Shown here piece by piece: positions 28,211 through 37,854 of a stretch of DNA of 64,000 nucleotides (position 1 is the stretch's first letter; each line of letters opens with the position of its first letter). Both the position numbers and the translations under genes were made by a program. A model generated the notes under the pieces. That model was not told the DNA's origin. It ran no database searches and saw nothing but the letters and a program-made list of their open reading frames with translations. Origin of the DNA: DATBGO01 sp050011895 (GTDB lineage: Bacteria; Actinomycetota; Actinomycetes; Streptosporangiales; Streptosporangiaceae); the NCBI GenBank assembly GCA_050011895.1, contig JBEKIF010000004.1, positions 1-64,000 on the forward strand. Direction: 5' to 3'.

Positions 28211-29668
28211 GTGGTGGGAAGCGTCGACCAGCGAGGAAGCGCCGCGGCAGGCGAGCAGCCGGTCAGCCGCGCCGGGCCGCCCCCGGTTACCAAGATCGAG
28301 CAGCGCGGGATCGAGTATGTGCCGCTCGATCGTCGGTGGGGAAAGCCTGCCGGGCTGTTCTGGATGTGGGCTGGAGCGGTCTGGAACGTCGAGTTCGTGC
28401 TGTACGGAGCCCTGGCCGTCATCGTCTTCGGGCTATCGTTCGCCCAGGCAATCGTCGTGATCGTCATCGGCAACGTGTTCTACCTGCTGACCGGCCTGGC
28501 CAGCCTGCAGGGACCGCAAGCGGGCAGCACCGCATTCGCGATCAGCCGCGCGCCGTTCGGGCCGAACGGGAACAGGATGCCCTCGTTCTTCAACTGGGTC
28601 ACCCAGGTCGGGTTCGAGATCGAGGGCATCGCCTTCATCGTGCTTGCCGCGATAGCGGTCTGCGGCAGGCTGCACTTCCTGCCAGGCACGCCGGCCAAGA
28701 TTGTCTTCCTCCTCATCGCGGTGGGGATTCAGGCGGTGCTGCCGACGCTCGGTCATGCGGCGGTGCTCAAGGTCCTGCGCTGGCTCGCCATCCCGTTCGT
28801 CGTCCTGTTCGTGATACTGGCGATCCTCACGACATCGAAGGTGAACCTGCACGTGCCTGCGCACGGGGCCGGCTGGGGGTCGTTGATGGTCTTCCTCGCC
28901 CTGGTCATCTCGGCGGGCGGCCTCGGCTGGACAGAGAACGCCAGCGACTACTCGCGCTACCTGGCCCCGACGGCCGACAAGCGGCGGATCGTGCTCGCGG
29001 TGGCGCTGGGCGGGGCCATCCCGTCGGCCTTGCTGGAGGTGCTCGGTGCCGCCATCGCGACGGGGGTGCCGACCGCGACCAGCATCGCGGGCCTCACGAC
29101 GGGATTCCCCGGCTGGTTCATCATCCCGTTCCTGCTGGTAGCCATCGTCCAGCTGTTCGCGATCAACACCATCGACCTGTACTCGTCCGGAGTGACGCTG
29201 CAGAGCCTGGTGCCCGGCCTCAAGCGCGTTCAGTGCGTGGCCATCGACACGGTGGTATGCGGGGCCTTTGCCGCCTACGCGATCTTCTCGTCGCGGTTCT
29301 TCACTCTGCTGTCCGACTTCCTGCTGTTCATCATCATCTGGCTGGGCCCGTGGTGCGCGATCTACCTGGTCGACTCCTGGCTTCGGAAGAACCGCTACGA
29401 CACTGAGGGCCTGCTGAACGAGCGTGGCCGCTACTACCGCAACGGCGGCGTGCACTGGCCAGCGATCATCGCCCAGCTGTCCGGAATGGTGGCCGCCGCG
29501 ATCTGGCTGAATGCCTACTCGCCGTACGTGTCGCCGTTGTCGAGCAGGGTCGGTGGCTCAGACTTCAGTGTCTTCCTTGGCCTGCTGGTGGGCGGCGGCG
29601 TGTACTTCGCGCTCGCGCACCGGTCGGTCCGCGCCGAGGGCGAGAAGACGTCGGCCGGGCTGGCCTGA
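28211..29668 (+). CDS. NCS1-family nucleobase/hydantoin-type permease
   Basis: About 485 residues from GTG 28211/28214, chosen because AAGGAGG (28201-28207) is correctly spaced. Roughly 12 membrane helices follow an N-terminal cytoplasmic tail: GIEYVPLDRRWGKPAGLFWM, GPQAGSTAFAISRAPFGPNG, SAGGLGWTENASDYSRYLAP, and INTIDLYSSGVTLQSL. These are typical of proton- or sodium-coupled uptake of cytosine, purines, allantoin or hydantoins. The gene is alone; no matching catabolic gene is nearby, so the substrate cannot be assigned. Confidence 0.87.
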   Translation: MVGSVDQRGSAAAGEQPVSRAGPPPVTKIEQRGIEYVPLDRRWGKPAGLFWMWAGAVWNVEFVLYGALAVIVFGLSFAQAIVVIVIGNVFYLLTGLASLQGPQAGSTAFAISRAPFGPNGNRMPSFFNWVTQVGFEIEGIAFIVLAAIAVCGRLHFLPGTPAKIVFLLIAVGIQAVLPTLGHAAVLKVLRWLAIPFVVLFVILAILTTSKVNLHVPAHGAGWGSLMVFLALVISAGGLGWTENASDYSRYLAPTADKRRIVLAVALGGAIPSALLEVLGAAIATGVPTATSIAGLTTGFPGWFIIPFLLVAIVQLFAINTIDLYSSGVTLQSLVPGLKRVQCVAIDTVVCGAFAAYAIFSSRFFTLLSDFLLFIIIWLGPWCAIYLVDSWLRKNRYDTEGLLNERGRYYRNGGVHWPAIIAQLSGMVAAAIWLNAYSPYVSPLSSRVGGSDFSVFLGLLVGGGVYFALAHRSVRAEGEKTSAGLA

Positions 29669-29954
29669 TACCCGGGCACTGGCCTGGAGTCACGACGGAT
29701 GACAGGCGTTTTTGACGCGGAGCTGGACGAAGGTCGCTTCCCGGCCGGCCATGCGGCCCGCTCTGAAGGACGCGGATCTGGCCAACAACCGGCCGGCGGC
29801 TGGCGCAAGCTGAAGCACGAAAGCTGGTTCACGGCGAGGGCGGTAGCCTCTTGGTATACGGGCCGGCCCGAGGGCCTACATCGGCCGGAAGCCGGCTCGC
29901 CAGCGGAATCGGCGCAGCCTCCGCTCCGCCCACGACTGACGGGACCAGATCGAC

Positions 29955-30704
29955 ATGACCCTCTTCCAGCGGGCACACGACATAGTCCAGGCCAAGGCCA
30001 ACAAGGCGCTCGACGCGGCCGAGAAGCCGGACGAGATGCTCGACCTCTCCTACGAGCAGATGCTCGACCAGATCACCCAGGTCCGGCGGGGGCTGGTGGA
30101 TATCGCCGCCTCTCGTAAGCGGATCGAGCTGCAGGAGCAGCAGCTGCACCACTCGGTGGACCACCTGGCAGACCAGGCCAGGGCAGCCGTCTCGCAGGGC
30201 CACGAGGAACTGGCAAGGGAGGCGCTGTCCCGCAAGGCCGCCGCCCAGGCTCAGATCGACGCCATGGAGCCGCAGCGCGAGCAGCTGGCCGAGCAGGAGG
30301 AGAATCTTGAGCACACCCTCTCTGCCCTGCAGAAGAGGGTGAACGATTTCCGGACCCAGAAGGAAGTGCTGAAGGCCCAGTACTCAGCGGTGCAGGCGGA
30401 GAGCTCGGTGGGCGAGAGCGCGGCGGGAATCTCCCAGGCCGCCGGCGACCCGGGAGCGGCGCTCCAGCGGGCCCAGGACAAGATCGCGGCGATGCAGGCC
30501 CGGGCCGGCGCCGTGGACGATCTGCTCCAGTCCGGAGTGCTCGAAGATGTCGGCGGCGGCACCGACGACATCCAGCAGGAGCTCGACGAAGCCGGGTCGG
30601 CCGCCGAAGTGGACAAGGAGCTTGCCGCGCTCAAGGCCGACGTCGGCCACGGCGCCCTGGGCAGCCAGGACGCACCGGCACCGGCAGAGCTAACCGGGCA
30701 TTGA
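29955..30704 (+). CDS. pspA: PspA/IM30 (Vipp1) family protein
   Basis: 249 residues. It begins MTLFQRAHDIVQAKANKALD, the amphipathic membrane-binding helix, then the conserved DLSYEQMLDQITQVRRGLVD. A long coiled coil follows (residues 30-190, rich in Gln/Glu/Ala). It binds stressed inner-membrane lipid and forms ESCRT-III-like assemblies that preserve membrane integrity. The acidic C-terminal tail (about 60 residues) is more variable. It is not next to a clear PspB/PspC or regulator gene. It converges on the universal stress protein gene. Confidence 0.9.
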   Translation: MTLFQRAHDIVQAKANKALDAAEKPDEMLDLSYEQMLDQITQVRRGLVDIAASRKRIELQEQQLHHSVDHLADQARAAVSQGHEELAREALSRKAAAQAQIDAMEPQREQLAEQEENLEHTLSALQKRVNDFRTQKEVLKAQYSAVQAESSVGESAAGISQAAGDPGAALQRAQDKIAAMQARAGAVDDLLQSGVLEDVGGGTDDIQQELDEAGSAAEVDKELAALKADVGHGALGSQDAPAPAELTGH

Positions 30705-30759
30705 CGCTCTCGCCGGCGGGGTCCGTGGTGGGGGCCCGCTCACCGGGAACTGACGCCCC

Positions 30760-31236
30760 TCACCGGGTGGGGTCCTTCGTGCGGGGCCCGCTCACGGCCG
30801 GCCGGATGATGGTGATGGGACCACGACCGTGATGCAGGCAGTAGGTGCTGACCGAGCCCAGTAGCGCGTCGGCGAAGCCGCCGTACCCGCGGCTACCCAC
30901 GACCAGCAGCTCAGCGCCTGCCGACGCCTCGATCAGGACCTGGCCCGGGTGCCCCTCGAGCACCCGGGTTCGCAGCCAGGCCGGGCGGTCGGAGCCGAAC
31001 ACCTCATCGAGGGCGTCGGCGAGGGTTCGTTCCGCAAGGCGGGCGAGGTCGAGGTCGTCGGGGTAGGCCGGGGCCCAGCCGTAGAACGTCGGGTACTCCC
31101 AGGTGATGACGGCCTCCAGGGCGGCTCCGGTGAGTCCGGCCTGCCGCGCGGCCCAGCGCAGGGCCGCTTTCGAGCCGTCCGAGCCGTCGACCCCCACAAC
31201 GATGCGGGCCGGCCCGTCGCCACCCGGTCCGTTCAT
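30760..31236 (-). CDS. Universal stress protein (UspA family)
   Basis: 158 residues from ATG 31236, preceded by GAGGAG. IVVGVDGSDGSKAALRWAAR is the standard N-terminus, and VVGSRGYGGFADALLGSVST is the ATP-binding G-x2-G-x9-G-S motif. It is a single Usp domain with an unusual His pair after the motif (CLHHGRGP in place of the common HA.CPV). It probably binds ATP and acts in stress or dormancy. It faces PspA tail to tail. Confidence 0.9.
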   Translation of the reverse strand: MNGPGGDGPARIVVGVDGSDGSKAALRWAARQAGLTGAALEAVITWEYPTFYGWAPAYPDDLDLARLAERTLADALDEVFGSDRPAWLRTRVLEGHPGQVLIEASAGAELLVVGSRGYGGFADALLGSVSTYCLHHGRGPITIIRPAVSGPRTKDPTR

Positions 31237-31516
31237 TACTCTCCTCGCACTCACCCGAAGCTGTTGCCGCAAGTCCCGCCGACGACGATAGCGTGCGGCT
31301 CCGGCCGGCGAGGTACTAGCCGGCGAGGTGCTGGCGGGCACCCGCGGCGGCTCGCGGCTTTCCCGGCGCCCGGCCGGCGGCCGCCATCGGCAATGTGGTG
31401 AATCACCTGCAACGGGCGAGGTGCCGCCGGGCGGGAGGGCCCAGGCTGGGCTGACGCGCGCCGAGCCAGTCAGGTCACGGGGGGCCTGCGCGGCGCGGCC
31501 GGAGCAGGAGCTCGTC

Positions 31517-32569
31517 ATGCGCAAAACCGCCGTCGCCTGCGGCGCCGTCGGGGTGATCTTCCTTGTCGCAGCGGGGCTGCTGGCCTTCTGGATAACGCCC
31601 CAGTTCATCGCGCGGCTGCCGGGCGATTCCAACACTGTGCGGACCTATGACGGCCAGATTCGCAGCCTGATTGACCCGCTCGCGCTGCAGCAGGGCAACC
31701 TCGCAGCGGCCATAAAGGTAGGTCTCCCCGAGACGCTGCGGCGGCAGGTGAAGGTGCTGCAGACCTCGGGCAACACCGCGCTCGTGCGGGACTCGACCAC
31801 GGTGACCTCGTCCGGCCGCCAGATCGGCGGCGTTACCTCGCAGTACGCGGTCGACCGCCGCAGCCTCGAAGCGACGGCCAGCCATCCGGGCAGCTGGAAC
31901 GTCACCGACGCCAGCGGACTCACGGTCAACTGGCCGATCGGCGCCAAACAGCAGAACTACACCGGATGGGTTGTTGACACGCAGGCCACGACCCAGCTGA
32001 GGTACCTCAGGCAGGAGCAGCACGGCGGCGTGAACACCTACGTGTACCGGGCGACGGTCCCGGCGACCCCGGTCAAGAACCCGCAGGTGCTGCGCGATCT
32101 TCCGAAGGCACTGCCCGCGAAGCTGTTCCAGCAGATCGGCAAGAGCGGGCTGGTTCCGGCGAGCACGCTCGCCGGCCTGGCGACGGCCTTCCCGCACACG
32201 GCCCAGATCCCGGTCGGGTACCTGTACGAGGCCACGAGCACGTACTGGGTCGCTCCGGCCACCGGCATCGTCGTGGACATCAGCACCGTTGAGCAGCAGC
32301 TGGGTGGCGTCGCCCTTCCGGACGGTAAGATCGTGCCATTGCTCCCGGTGCTGGCCGACAGCTACTCCGGCAGCCAGGCCAGCGTGCAGGCAGCGGCGAC
32401 CGATGCGACGAACGGCAGTAACGCCATCCAGGCGGTGGGCACGACGGTGCCGATCGTGGCCGCCGTCGTCGGTTTGGTGCTGCTCGTCATCGCCGTCATC
32501 CTGGGAAGGCGCGGTCGCGGGCGCGGACCTGGCCAGGTCCGTGATCCCGGCGCCGGTGCCCGCTCCTGA
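31517..32569 (+). CDS. DUF3068/PorA-like membrane-anchored protein
   Basis: 350 residues from ATG 31517 (GGAGCAGGAG upstream). There is an N-terminal membrane helix (CGAVGVIFLVAAGLLAFWI, about 9-27) and a C-terminal one (TVPIVAAVVGLVLLVIAVIL). Between them is a large extracytoplasmic beta-rich region with KQQNYTGWVVDTQATTQ and GYLYEATSTYWVAPATGIVV, the hallmarks of DUF3068. The family is restricted to actinobacteria and is sometimes named porin PorA family; a true pore role is not shown. It is followed after 87 bases by a PPOX gene on the same strand. Confidence 0.85.
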   Translation: MRKTAVACGAVGVIFLVAAGLLAFWITPQFIARLPGDSNTVRTYDGQIRSLIDPLALQQGNLAAAIKVGLPETLRRQVKVLQTSGNTALVRDSTTVTSSGRQIGGVTSQYAVDRRSLEATASHPGSWNVTDASGLTVNWPIGAKQQNYTGWVVDTQATTQLRYLRQEQHGGVNTYVYRATVPATPVKNPQVLRDLPKALPAKLFQQIGKSGLVPASTLAGLATAFPHTAQIPVGYLYEATSTYWVAPATGIVVDISTVEQQLGGVALPDGKIVPLLPVLADSYSGSQASVQAAATDATNGSNAIQAVGTTVPIVAAVVGLVLLVIAVILGRRGRGRGPGQVRDPGAGARS

Positions 32570-32656
32570 ACCGGCCGGCCGCCCGCTGACCGGAGTCCGG
32601 GGCGGCACCCCGAAGGCGCCATGGGCCGGGCCGTCCGGAAAGGATAGGTAAGGCTA

Positions 32657-33325
32657 ATGGATCCCGATCCCGATCGCGGCCACGGCGGCACCGACCTCGG
32701 CAGGCGGATTCAGGAGCGTCGCCACAAGGCCGGGCTGACCAGGGAAGAGGCGGCGGCGAGGGCGGGCATGGCCGACAGTTACCTGGCGTATCTGGAGACC
32801 GATCCCGACGCGGCCCCGACGTCGGCCGCCCTGACCCGGCTGGCGGCCGCACTCGGGACCACGACCCGCGCTATCACGGGCGCCGGACTCGGCCTCCCGC
32901 CTGGCCAGCAGCCACCTGGTCAGCGCCCGGTGCTGCGGCCATTGAGCGCTGCCGAATGCCGGGCCTTTCTCGGCACCGGGGGGGTCGGGCGGTTCCTGTT
33001 CGTCGCTGCCCGCGGTCCGGTCGCTGTCCCGGTGAATTACCGGATGCTGGGCGACGATATTGCTTTTCGTACCGATGACAGGACCAGCCTGGCGGCGGCC
33101 GCGGCACCGCGGCAGCCAGTGTCTTTCGAGGTTGACCATCTCGACGAGGTGCTGCGCGAGGGATGGAGCGTCCTGGTCAGCGGACCTGCGCACGTGGTGA
33201 CGGACCCGGCCGAGCTGGACGAGGTCGCGTCGCTCGGGATCGCGCCGTGGGCGGGCGGCGCCAAGCAGACCTACGTCCGGATTTCCGCCGGGCAGGTCAC
33301 CGGACGCCAGATCCGGGGCGGATAG
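32657..33325 (+). CDS. XRE helix-turn-helix fused to a PPOX (FMN/F420-binding) domain
   Basis: 222 residues. Residues about 12-75 form a Cro/C1-type HTH (RIQERRHKAGLTREEAAARA, GMADSYLAYLE). Residues about 90-220 are a split-barrel flavin-binding domain of the pyridoxamine 5'-phosphate oxidase-like type (VGRFLFVAARGPVAVPVNYR, VSFEVDHLDEVLREGWSVLV). The pair suggests a redox- or cofactor-sensing regulator, or a flavoprotein with a vestigial HTH. A similar PPOX domain without HTH lies at 37855-38346. Such proteins are often in dormancy or hypoxia regulons with Usp proteins. Confidence 0.85.
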   Translation: MDPDPDRGHGGTDLGRRIQERRHKAGLTREEAAARAGMADSYLAYLETDPDAAPTSAALTRLAAALGTTTRAITGAGLGLPPGQQPPGQRPVLRPLSAAECRAFLGTGGVGRFLFVAARGPVAVPVNYRMLGDDIAFRTDDRTSLAAAAAPRQPVSFEVDHLDEVLREGWSVLVSGPAHVVTDPAELDEVASLGIAPWAGGAKQTYVRISAGQVTGRQIRGG

Positions 33326-33436
33326 CCGCACCCGTCAGGCCCGCCTTCGATCGCCCGGCGCCACGGCGGGCAGCTGGTCACGCTCGCGCCTGGGCGGTAT
33401 CGCCTCCTGGCGCTCGCGGCTGGCGCCGGTGCTCCG

Positions 33437-34471
33437 TTAAGCGCTCCATGTTTCCAGGAACACGGCGTCCCTGGCCGAGACATCTGCCCGGTACATGGGG
33501 TGCAGGTCCATGGACGGCGAGTACTTGCTCGCCGGGACCTCGCGGCCCAGCGCCTCGGCCATCGCCCGCACGTGATGCGGGCCTGCGCCGCAGCAGATGC
33601 CGACGTAGTTCACGCCGAGGTCGCGAGCCTGGAGCGCGAACTCCGCCATCTCGAAGCGGGTGCATCCGAACGGCTCGAGCGCGAGCGGGAAGGCCCGCTC
33701 GGTGCCTTCGGCGCGCAGGCTCTGCATTGTCGGGGCGGCCGCGTTCGTGCGGTAAGGCACCGGCTGGGCGCCGACCGCGCAGCTGACCGCGTCGCGGATC
33801 CGGGCCAGCAGCGGCAGCATCGTCTGCGGCCCGCGGTCACAGTTCAGGCCGACGACCGCAGCGCCCTCGGCGGCCAGGATGCGGCATGCCTCGGCGTAGT
33901 CGTAACCGTCGCGGGTCTGGTTCGGCTGCGTGGGCGCCAGCGTCACCACGGCGGGCAGCCCGAGCCCGGAGATGACTTCCAGCGCGATCAGCGCCTCGCC
34001 GAGGTAGTCGTTGGTCTCGGAGATGACGAAGTCGATACCTTCGTCCGCCGCCCAGCCCAGCTGCTCGGCATAGGTGGTACGGACGATGTCCCTGGTCGAG
34101 GCGTTGTCAGGGTCGTAGGCCCAGGTGTTGCAGACGTTGCCTGCCACCAGGGCGCCGCCTTCGCTGGCGACCTCGCGGGCAATGCGCACCGCGCTGCGGT
34201 TCATCGCCTCCAGGTCGCCCTCACGGCCGACGTGGCGCAGCTTCTCGCGGTGCGCGTAGTAGGTGAGCGCGACCATCACGTCCGCGCCCGCGCGCAGGAA
34301 CTCCCTGTGCAGCTCGCGCACCGCGGCGGGGAAGTCGAGCACTACCTCGGGGACGTACGGGCCCGCCTTGATATACCCGCGGCGTTCCAGCTCGAAGACA
34401 TAGCCCTCGGCGCCGAGCACGGTGCCGTTCTCCAGCCGCGCGGCGATCCCGGCCGGCGAGCGCTCGTTCAT
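33437..34471 (-). CDS. Betaine-homocysteine S-methyltransferase-like enzyme
   Basis: 344 residues from ATG 34471, which overlaps the stop of the upstream oxidoreductase gene (ATGA). It is a Pfam S-methyl_trans-type barrel with the zinc cysteines in VVGLNCDRGP and VGICCGAGPHH. ENGTVLGAEGYVFELERRGY is the usual N-terminal strand. It would pass a methyl group from a methylated donor (betaine-like) to homocysteine, or to another thiol. Coupling to a sarcosine-oxidase-like enzyme suggests methylated-amine breakdown; the donor is unknown. Confidence 0.83.
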   Translation of the reverse strand: MNERSPAGIAARLENGTVLGAEGYVFELERRGYIKAGPYVPEVVLDFPAAVRELHREFLRAGADVMVALTYYAHREKLRHVGREGDLEAMNRSAVRIAREVASEGGALVAGNVCNTWAYDPDNASTRDIVRTTYAEQLGWAADEGIDFVISETNDYLGEALIALEVISGLGLPAVVTLAPTQPNQTRDGYDYAEACRILAAEGAAVVGLNCDRGPQTMLPLLARIRDAVSCAVGAQPVPYRTNAAAPTMQSLRAEGTERAFPLALEPFGCTRFEMAEFALQARDLGVNYVGICCGAGPHHVRAMAEALGREVPASKYSPSMDLHPMYRADVSARDAVFLETWSA

Positions 34472-35679
34472 GATGCCGCACCTCCCAGCTGCTGGCCGTC
34501 CGCCGCGCTGTAGCCGGCGAACCGGCGTGGCGCGAAGCGACGGATGTCGTAGACGGTTCCCTGCTGCACGGCGAGCTGCGCGAGTACCCGCCCCACCCAT
34601 GGGGCGAACTTATATCCCGTGCCACGCCAGCCGACCCCGGTGAAGACATCATCCGCGCCAGGGACCGGGCCGAGAATGAAATCGTCGTCGGCCACCAGGT
34701 CGTAGGAGCAGGTGTCGACGCCGCTGGCGTCGGCCACGTCGACGGTCTGCGCGCCGCGCAGCCCGGGCATGCATTCGGCGACGAAGTCCTCCACGCTGGC
34801 GATCCGGCTGGGCACCCGGGTCGCGTCGGGCGGGTTGTAGAAGCCGATCTTCACCCCGGGTGTCTTTCCCGCATACAGCGGATGCCCGTAGATCCCGACA
34901 TCCAGATAGGCGAAGACGGGCAGCGCCTGCTCGGTGAACAGGTCGCGGGTCCCGGCAGGCGGGATGAAGTACTTGGACTGCACAGGGCGGTCAGACCGCA
35001 GCGGGAACCGGACCGAGCAGCCCGGCACCAGGGTCAGCACCTCGTTGGTGGCAAGGCCGGCGGTGATGACCAGGGCGTCGGACTCCAGCGGCCCGGAGCC
35101 GGTGGCCACCGTCCAGCTGCCGCCCGAGGAGGTGATGCCGCGTGGCGCGCAGTTCTCGATCACCCGTACGCCACGGGCCCGGATCGCGGCGGACAGCGTC
35201 CGGGTGACCGCGGCGACGTCGACGAACCCGGCGTCCACGTCCAGCCAGCCCGCGTCGGCATCGAACTGCGGGAACCTGGCCTGCAGTTCCGCTGCGGAGA
35301 AAGCCTCGCGGCGCAGCCGCAGCTGATCGAGGACGGCAAAGCTCTGCGCCGCATAGCTGCGGCGCAGATCCGGCGTCACGCTGCTCTTGGCGAGGTTGAG
35401 GCAGCCGCAGTCGACCAGCAGCGGCTGGCCGGCCTGCTCCTGGAACTCCAGCCACAGCTGGCGCGCCTCGAAGGCCAGCCGCGCGTACTGCGGGTCCAGA
35501 TAGTCGTTGCGGGCCGACCTGGTCAGCCCGAAGGAGGCGGTCGAGGGATCCCCGACCTGTGAGCTTTCCAGCACGGTCACGGCGTCGGCCAGCGGTGCGG
35601 CGTAGTACGCCGTCATCAGGCCCATGACGCCGCCGCCGATGATCGTCAGCCGCCTGCCTCGGTGCCGGGCCACAGTCAC
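34468..35679 (-). CDS. FAD-dependent oxidoreductase, monomeric sarcosine oxidase type
   Basis: 403 residues from GTG 35679, with GAGGAG upstream. The FAD-binding motif is TIIGGGVMGLMTAYYAA (about 12-28), with Glu near 38 (VLESSQVG). GVDTCSYDLVADDDFILGP aligns with the cysteine that holds FAD covalently in monomeric sarcosine oxidase, and GWRGTGYKFAPWVG with the GxGFK substrate region. It should oxidise a secondary amine (N-methyl amino acid), releasing formaldehyde and H2O2. It is the first gene of a two-gene operon with the methyltransferase. Confidence 0.83.
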   Translation of the reverse strand: MTVARHRGRRLTIIGGGVMGLMTAYYAAPLADAVTVLESSQVGDPSTASFGLTRSARNDYLDPQYARLAFEARQLWLEFQEQAGQPLLVDCGCLNLAKSSVTPDLRRSYAAQSFAVLDQLRLRREAFSAAELQARFPQFDADAGWLDVDAGFVDVAAVTRTLSAAIRARGVRVIENCAPRGITSSGGSWTVATGSGPLESDALVITAGLATNEVLTLVPGCSVRFPLRSDRPVQSKYFIPPAGTRDLFTEQALPVFAYLDVGIYGHPLYAGKTPGVKIGFYNPPDATRVPSRIASVEDFVAECMPGLRGAQTVDVADASGVDTCSYDLVADDDFILGPVPGADDVFTGVGWRGTGYKFAPWVGRVLAQLAVQQGTVYDIRRFAPRRFAGYSAADGQQLGGAAS

Positions 35680-35758
35680 GCTCCTCGGTCAGCTGCCCCG
35701 CCAGCCGAACCATACCTTGCCGCGCGACCTGGTCGAATACTCCCGATACCGCCCGGGC

Positions 35759-37435
35759 CTAGTAGCTGGGCGTCCACATGGCCGCGTCCACCACGGCCTC
35801 GATGTCATCATCTGGTGCCAGTGCCGACACCCCGCTGTCGCGAGCCTCGCGCGCCACCGCGATCGCGATCGCCCTGGAAATCGGCCGCAGGTTCGCGATC
35901 TGCGGATAGAGGGCGCCCTGCCGGAGCCGGTCCGCTGACACCAGGCCTGCCAGGGTGGTGGCCGCGATCAGGAACATCCGGTCGGTCACTTCCGTGGCCC
36001 GCGACGCGATCGTGGCGAGGCCGACGCCGGGGAAGATGAACACGTTGTTGGCCTGGCCGGCCACGCGGATACCTGAGCCGGTCTGCACGGGGTCGAACGG
36101 GCTGCCGGTCGCGACAAGCGCCCGGCCCTCGCTCCACCGCAGGACATCGGCGGGCGTCGCCTCTGAGTTGACCGTCGGGTTGGACAACGGGAAGACGACG
36201 GGTATGGGGGTACGTGCCGCCATTTCCCTGATGGCCGTTTCCGTGAACGCGCCCGCCTGGCCGCTGGTCCCGATCAGGATGGTCGGGGCCACCTGCCGGA
36301 CAACCGTCTCCAGGTCATACCGCGAGGCAGGCTCGAAGCCGAAGCGCCTGAGATCGCTGGAGGGCAGGGCGAACGGGCGCTTGTCGTCGTCAATATGATC
36401 GCGCCCTTCGAAGACAAGGCCGCTGGAGTCGACCATTAGCACGGCACCGCGGATGTCGTCCGGTCCGGCGCCCTCCGCGCTCATGATGGCCTCGATGAGC
36501 CGAGCGATCCCGATGCCCGCGGCGCCGGCCCCGAGGAATACCAGCCGCTGCCTGACCAGCGGCTCACCGCGGAGCCGCAAGGCGGCGAGGATCCCGGCCG
36601 CCACGACAGCGGCTGTGCCCTGGATGTCGTCGTTGAAGCTGGTGATCCGGTGCCGGTAGCGGTCAAGCAGCCGGATCGCGTTGTGCTGCTTGAAGTCCTC
36701 CCATTGCAGCACGGCGTCCGGGTAGACCGTTCCGACCGCCTCGACGAACGCCTCGATGAAGGCGTCGTAGGCCGGGCCCCGCAGCCGCTCCTTCGGGTAT
36801 CCCAGGTAGAGGGGATCGTCCAGCCGGTCAGCGTTGTCGGTGCCGCAGTCGAGGGACACCGGCAGGGTCAGGCTCGGGTGGACCCCGGCCCCGGCGGAGT
36901 ACAGCGAGAGCTTGCCGACGGGGATCCCCATGCCGCCCGCGCCCTGATCGCCGAGGCCGAGAATCCGCTCGTTGTCAGTGGCGACGATCAGCCGGATACC
37001 CGACCGGCCGGTATTGCGCAGCAGCTCCGGGATGCACGAGACGTCGTCCGGGGTGATCCATAGTCCGCGCGGACGGCGCAGGATATGGCTGAACTTCCGG
37101 CATGCCTCGCCGACGGTGGGCGTGTACACGATCGGCGCCAGCTCCTCAAGGTGATCAAGGAGCAGCCGGTAGAACAGCGTTTCATTCCGGTCCTGCAGTG
37201 CCGCGAGCCCGATGTATTTTTCCAGGTCGGTCGATTTGTCGCGCAGATGCTCCAGTTCCAGCGCGACCTGCTGATCGATCGTGGCGACGCGCCAGGGGAG
37301 CAGCCCGCGCAGGCCGAGCTTTTCCCGCTCTTGCTGGCTGAATGCCGCGTCCTTGTTGAGCAGCGGCCGCTCGAGCATGTCCGGGCCGGTAGGCAGCCCC
37401 GGCGGTGTGGTCTCGGCGCCGTTTCGAGTTTGCAT
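35759..37435 (-). CDS. NAD-dependent malic enzyme (oxaloacetate-decarboxylating)
   Basis: 558 residues, the long eukaryote/SfcA type. GGGAGG stands before the ATG. Motifs: VYTPTVGEACRKFSH (catalytic Tyr), VATDNERILGLGDQGAGGMG, SFNDDIQGTAAVVAAGIL (metal Asp pair) and VFLGAGAAGIGIARLI (NAD Rossmann). It converts malate to pyruvate and CO2. Pyruvate feeds citramalate and acetolactate synthesis, coded at the other end of the window. It is monocistronic and divergent from the PPOX gene. Confidence 0.93.
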   Translation of the reverse strand: MQTRNGAETTPPGLPTGPDMLERPLLNKDAAFSQQEREKLGLRGLLPWRVATIDQQVALELEHLRDKSTDLEKYIGLAALQDRNETLFYRLLLDHLEELAPIVYTPTVGEACRKFSHILRRPRGLWITPDDVSCIPELLRNTGRSGIRLIVATDNERILGLGDQGAGGMGIPVGKLSLYSAGAGVHPSLTLPVSLDCGTDNADRLDDPLYLGYPKERLRGPAYDAFIEAFVEAVGTVYPDAVLQWEDFKQHNAIRLLDRYRHRITSFNDDIQGTAAVVAAGILAALRLRGEPLVRQRLVFLGAGAAGIGIARLIEAIMSAEGAGPDDIRGAVLMVDSSGLVFEGRDHIDDDKRPFALPSSDLRRFGFEPASRYDLETVVRQVAPTILIGTSGQAGAFTETAIREMAARTPIPVVFPLSNPTVNSEATPADVLRWSEGRALVATGSPFDPVQTGSGIRVAGQANNVFIFPGVGLATIASRATEVTDRMFLIAATTLAGLVSADRLRQGALYPQIANLRPISRAIAIAVAREARDSGVSALAPDDDIEAVVDAAMWTPSY

Positions 37436-37854
37436 TGCAGCCTCCCTGCAGTCTGCCTGGACATATCGGGCGCCGCCGTGGCGGCCGGCCTCGAGGGCCG
37501 GCCTCGAGGGCAGGCATCGAGAGCCCCGTCTCCAGCCGACACCCGAAACGCCTGGTCTGCCACGGCCGAAGGTCCTTGGGTTTGAACGATGAACATCGCT
37601 GGATCTGCCCGGATTCGGTGATCGGGCGCCCGGTTAACGCGGCGGGACGCGCCGGGCCGCCCTGAACGGATCGGCCTTGCCGCCGGACGGGCCGGCGACA
37701 CCTCCCGGCGACGTGCTCGTGACGGTACCGGTGAGGCCCGGCGCGGCCACACGTATCCTCGAAGTGCCGCCAGGGCACTGAGTCGGCGGCGCAGCGCCGG
37801 ACGTGCCCGCCGCCTCGCTCGTTGTCCGCCCGTTCGCACCTGAACAGGAAGCCT
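37436..37854. other. Divergent promoter region with a short tandem repeat
   Basis: About 420 bases between malic enzyme and a PPOX gene. It contains GGCCGGCCTCGAG twice in tandem (37483-37508), each built of GGCCGGCC and CTCGAG palindromes. No gene with a credible start is seen. Both flanking promoters should lie here, but no clear boxes stand out. Confidence 0.45.
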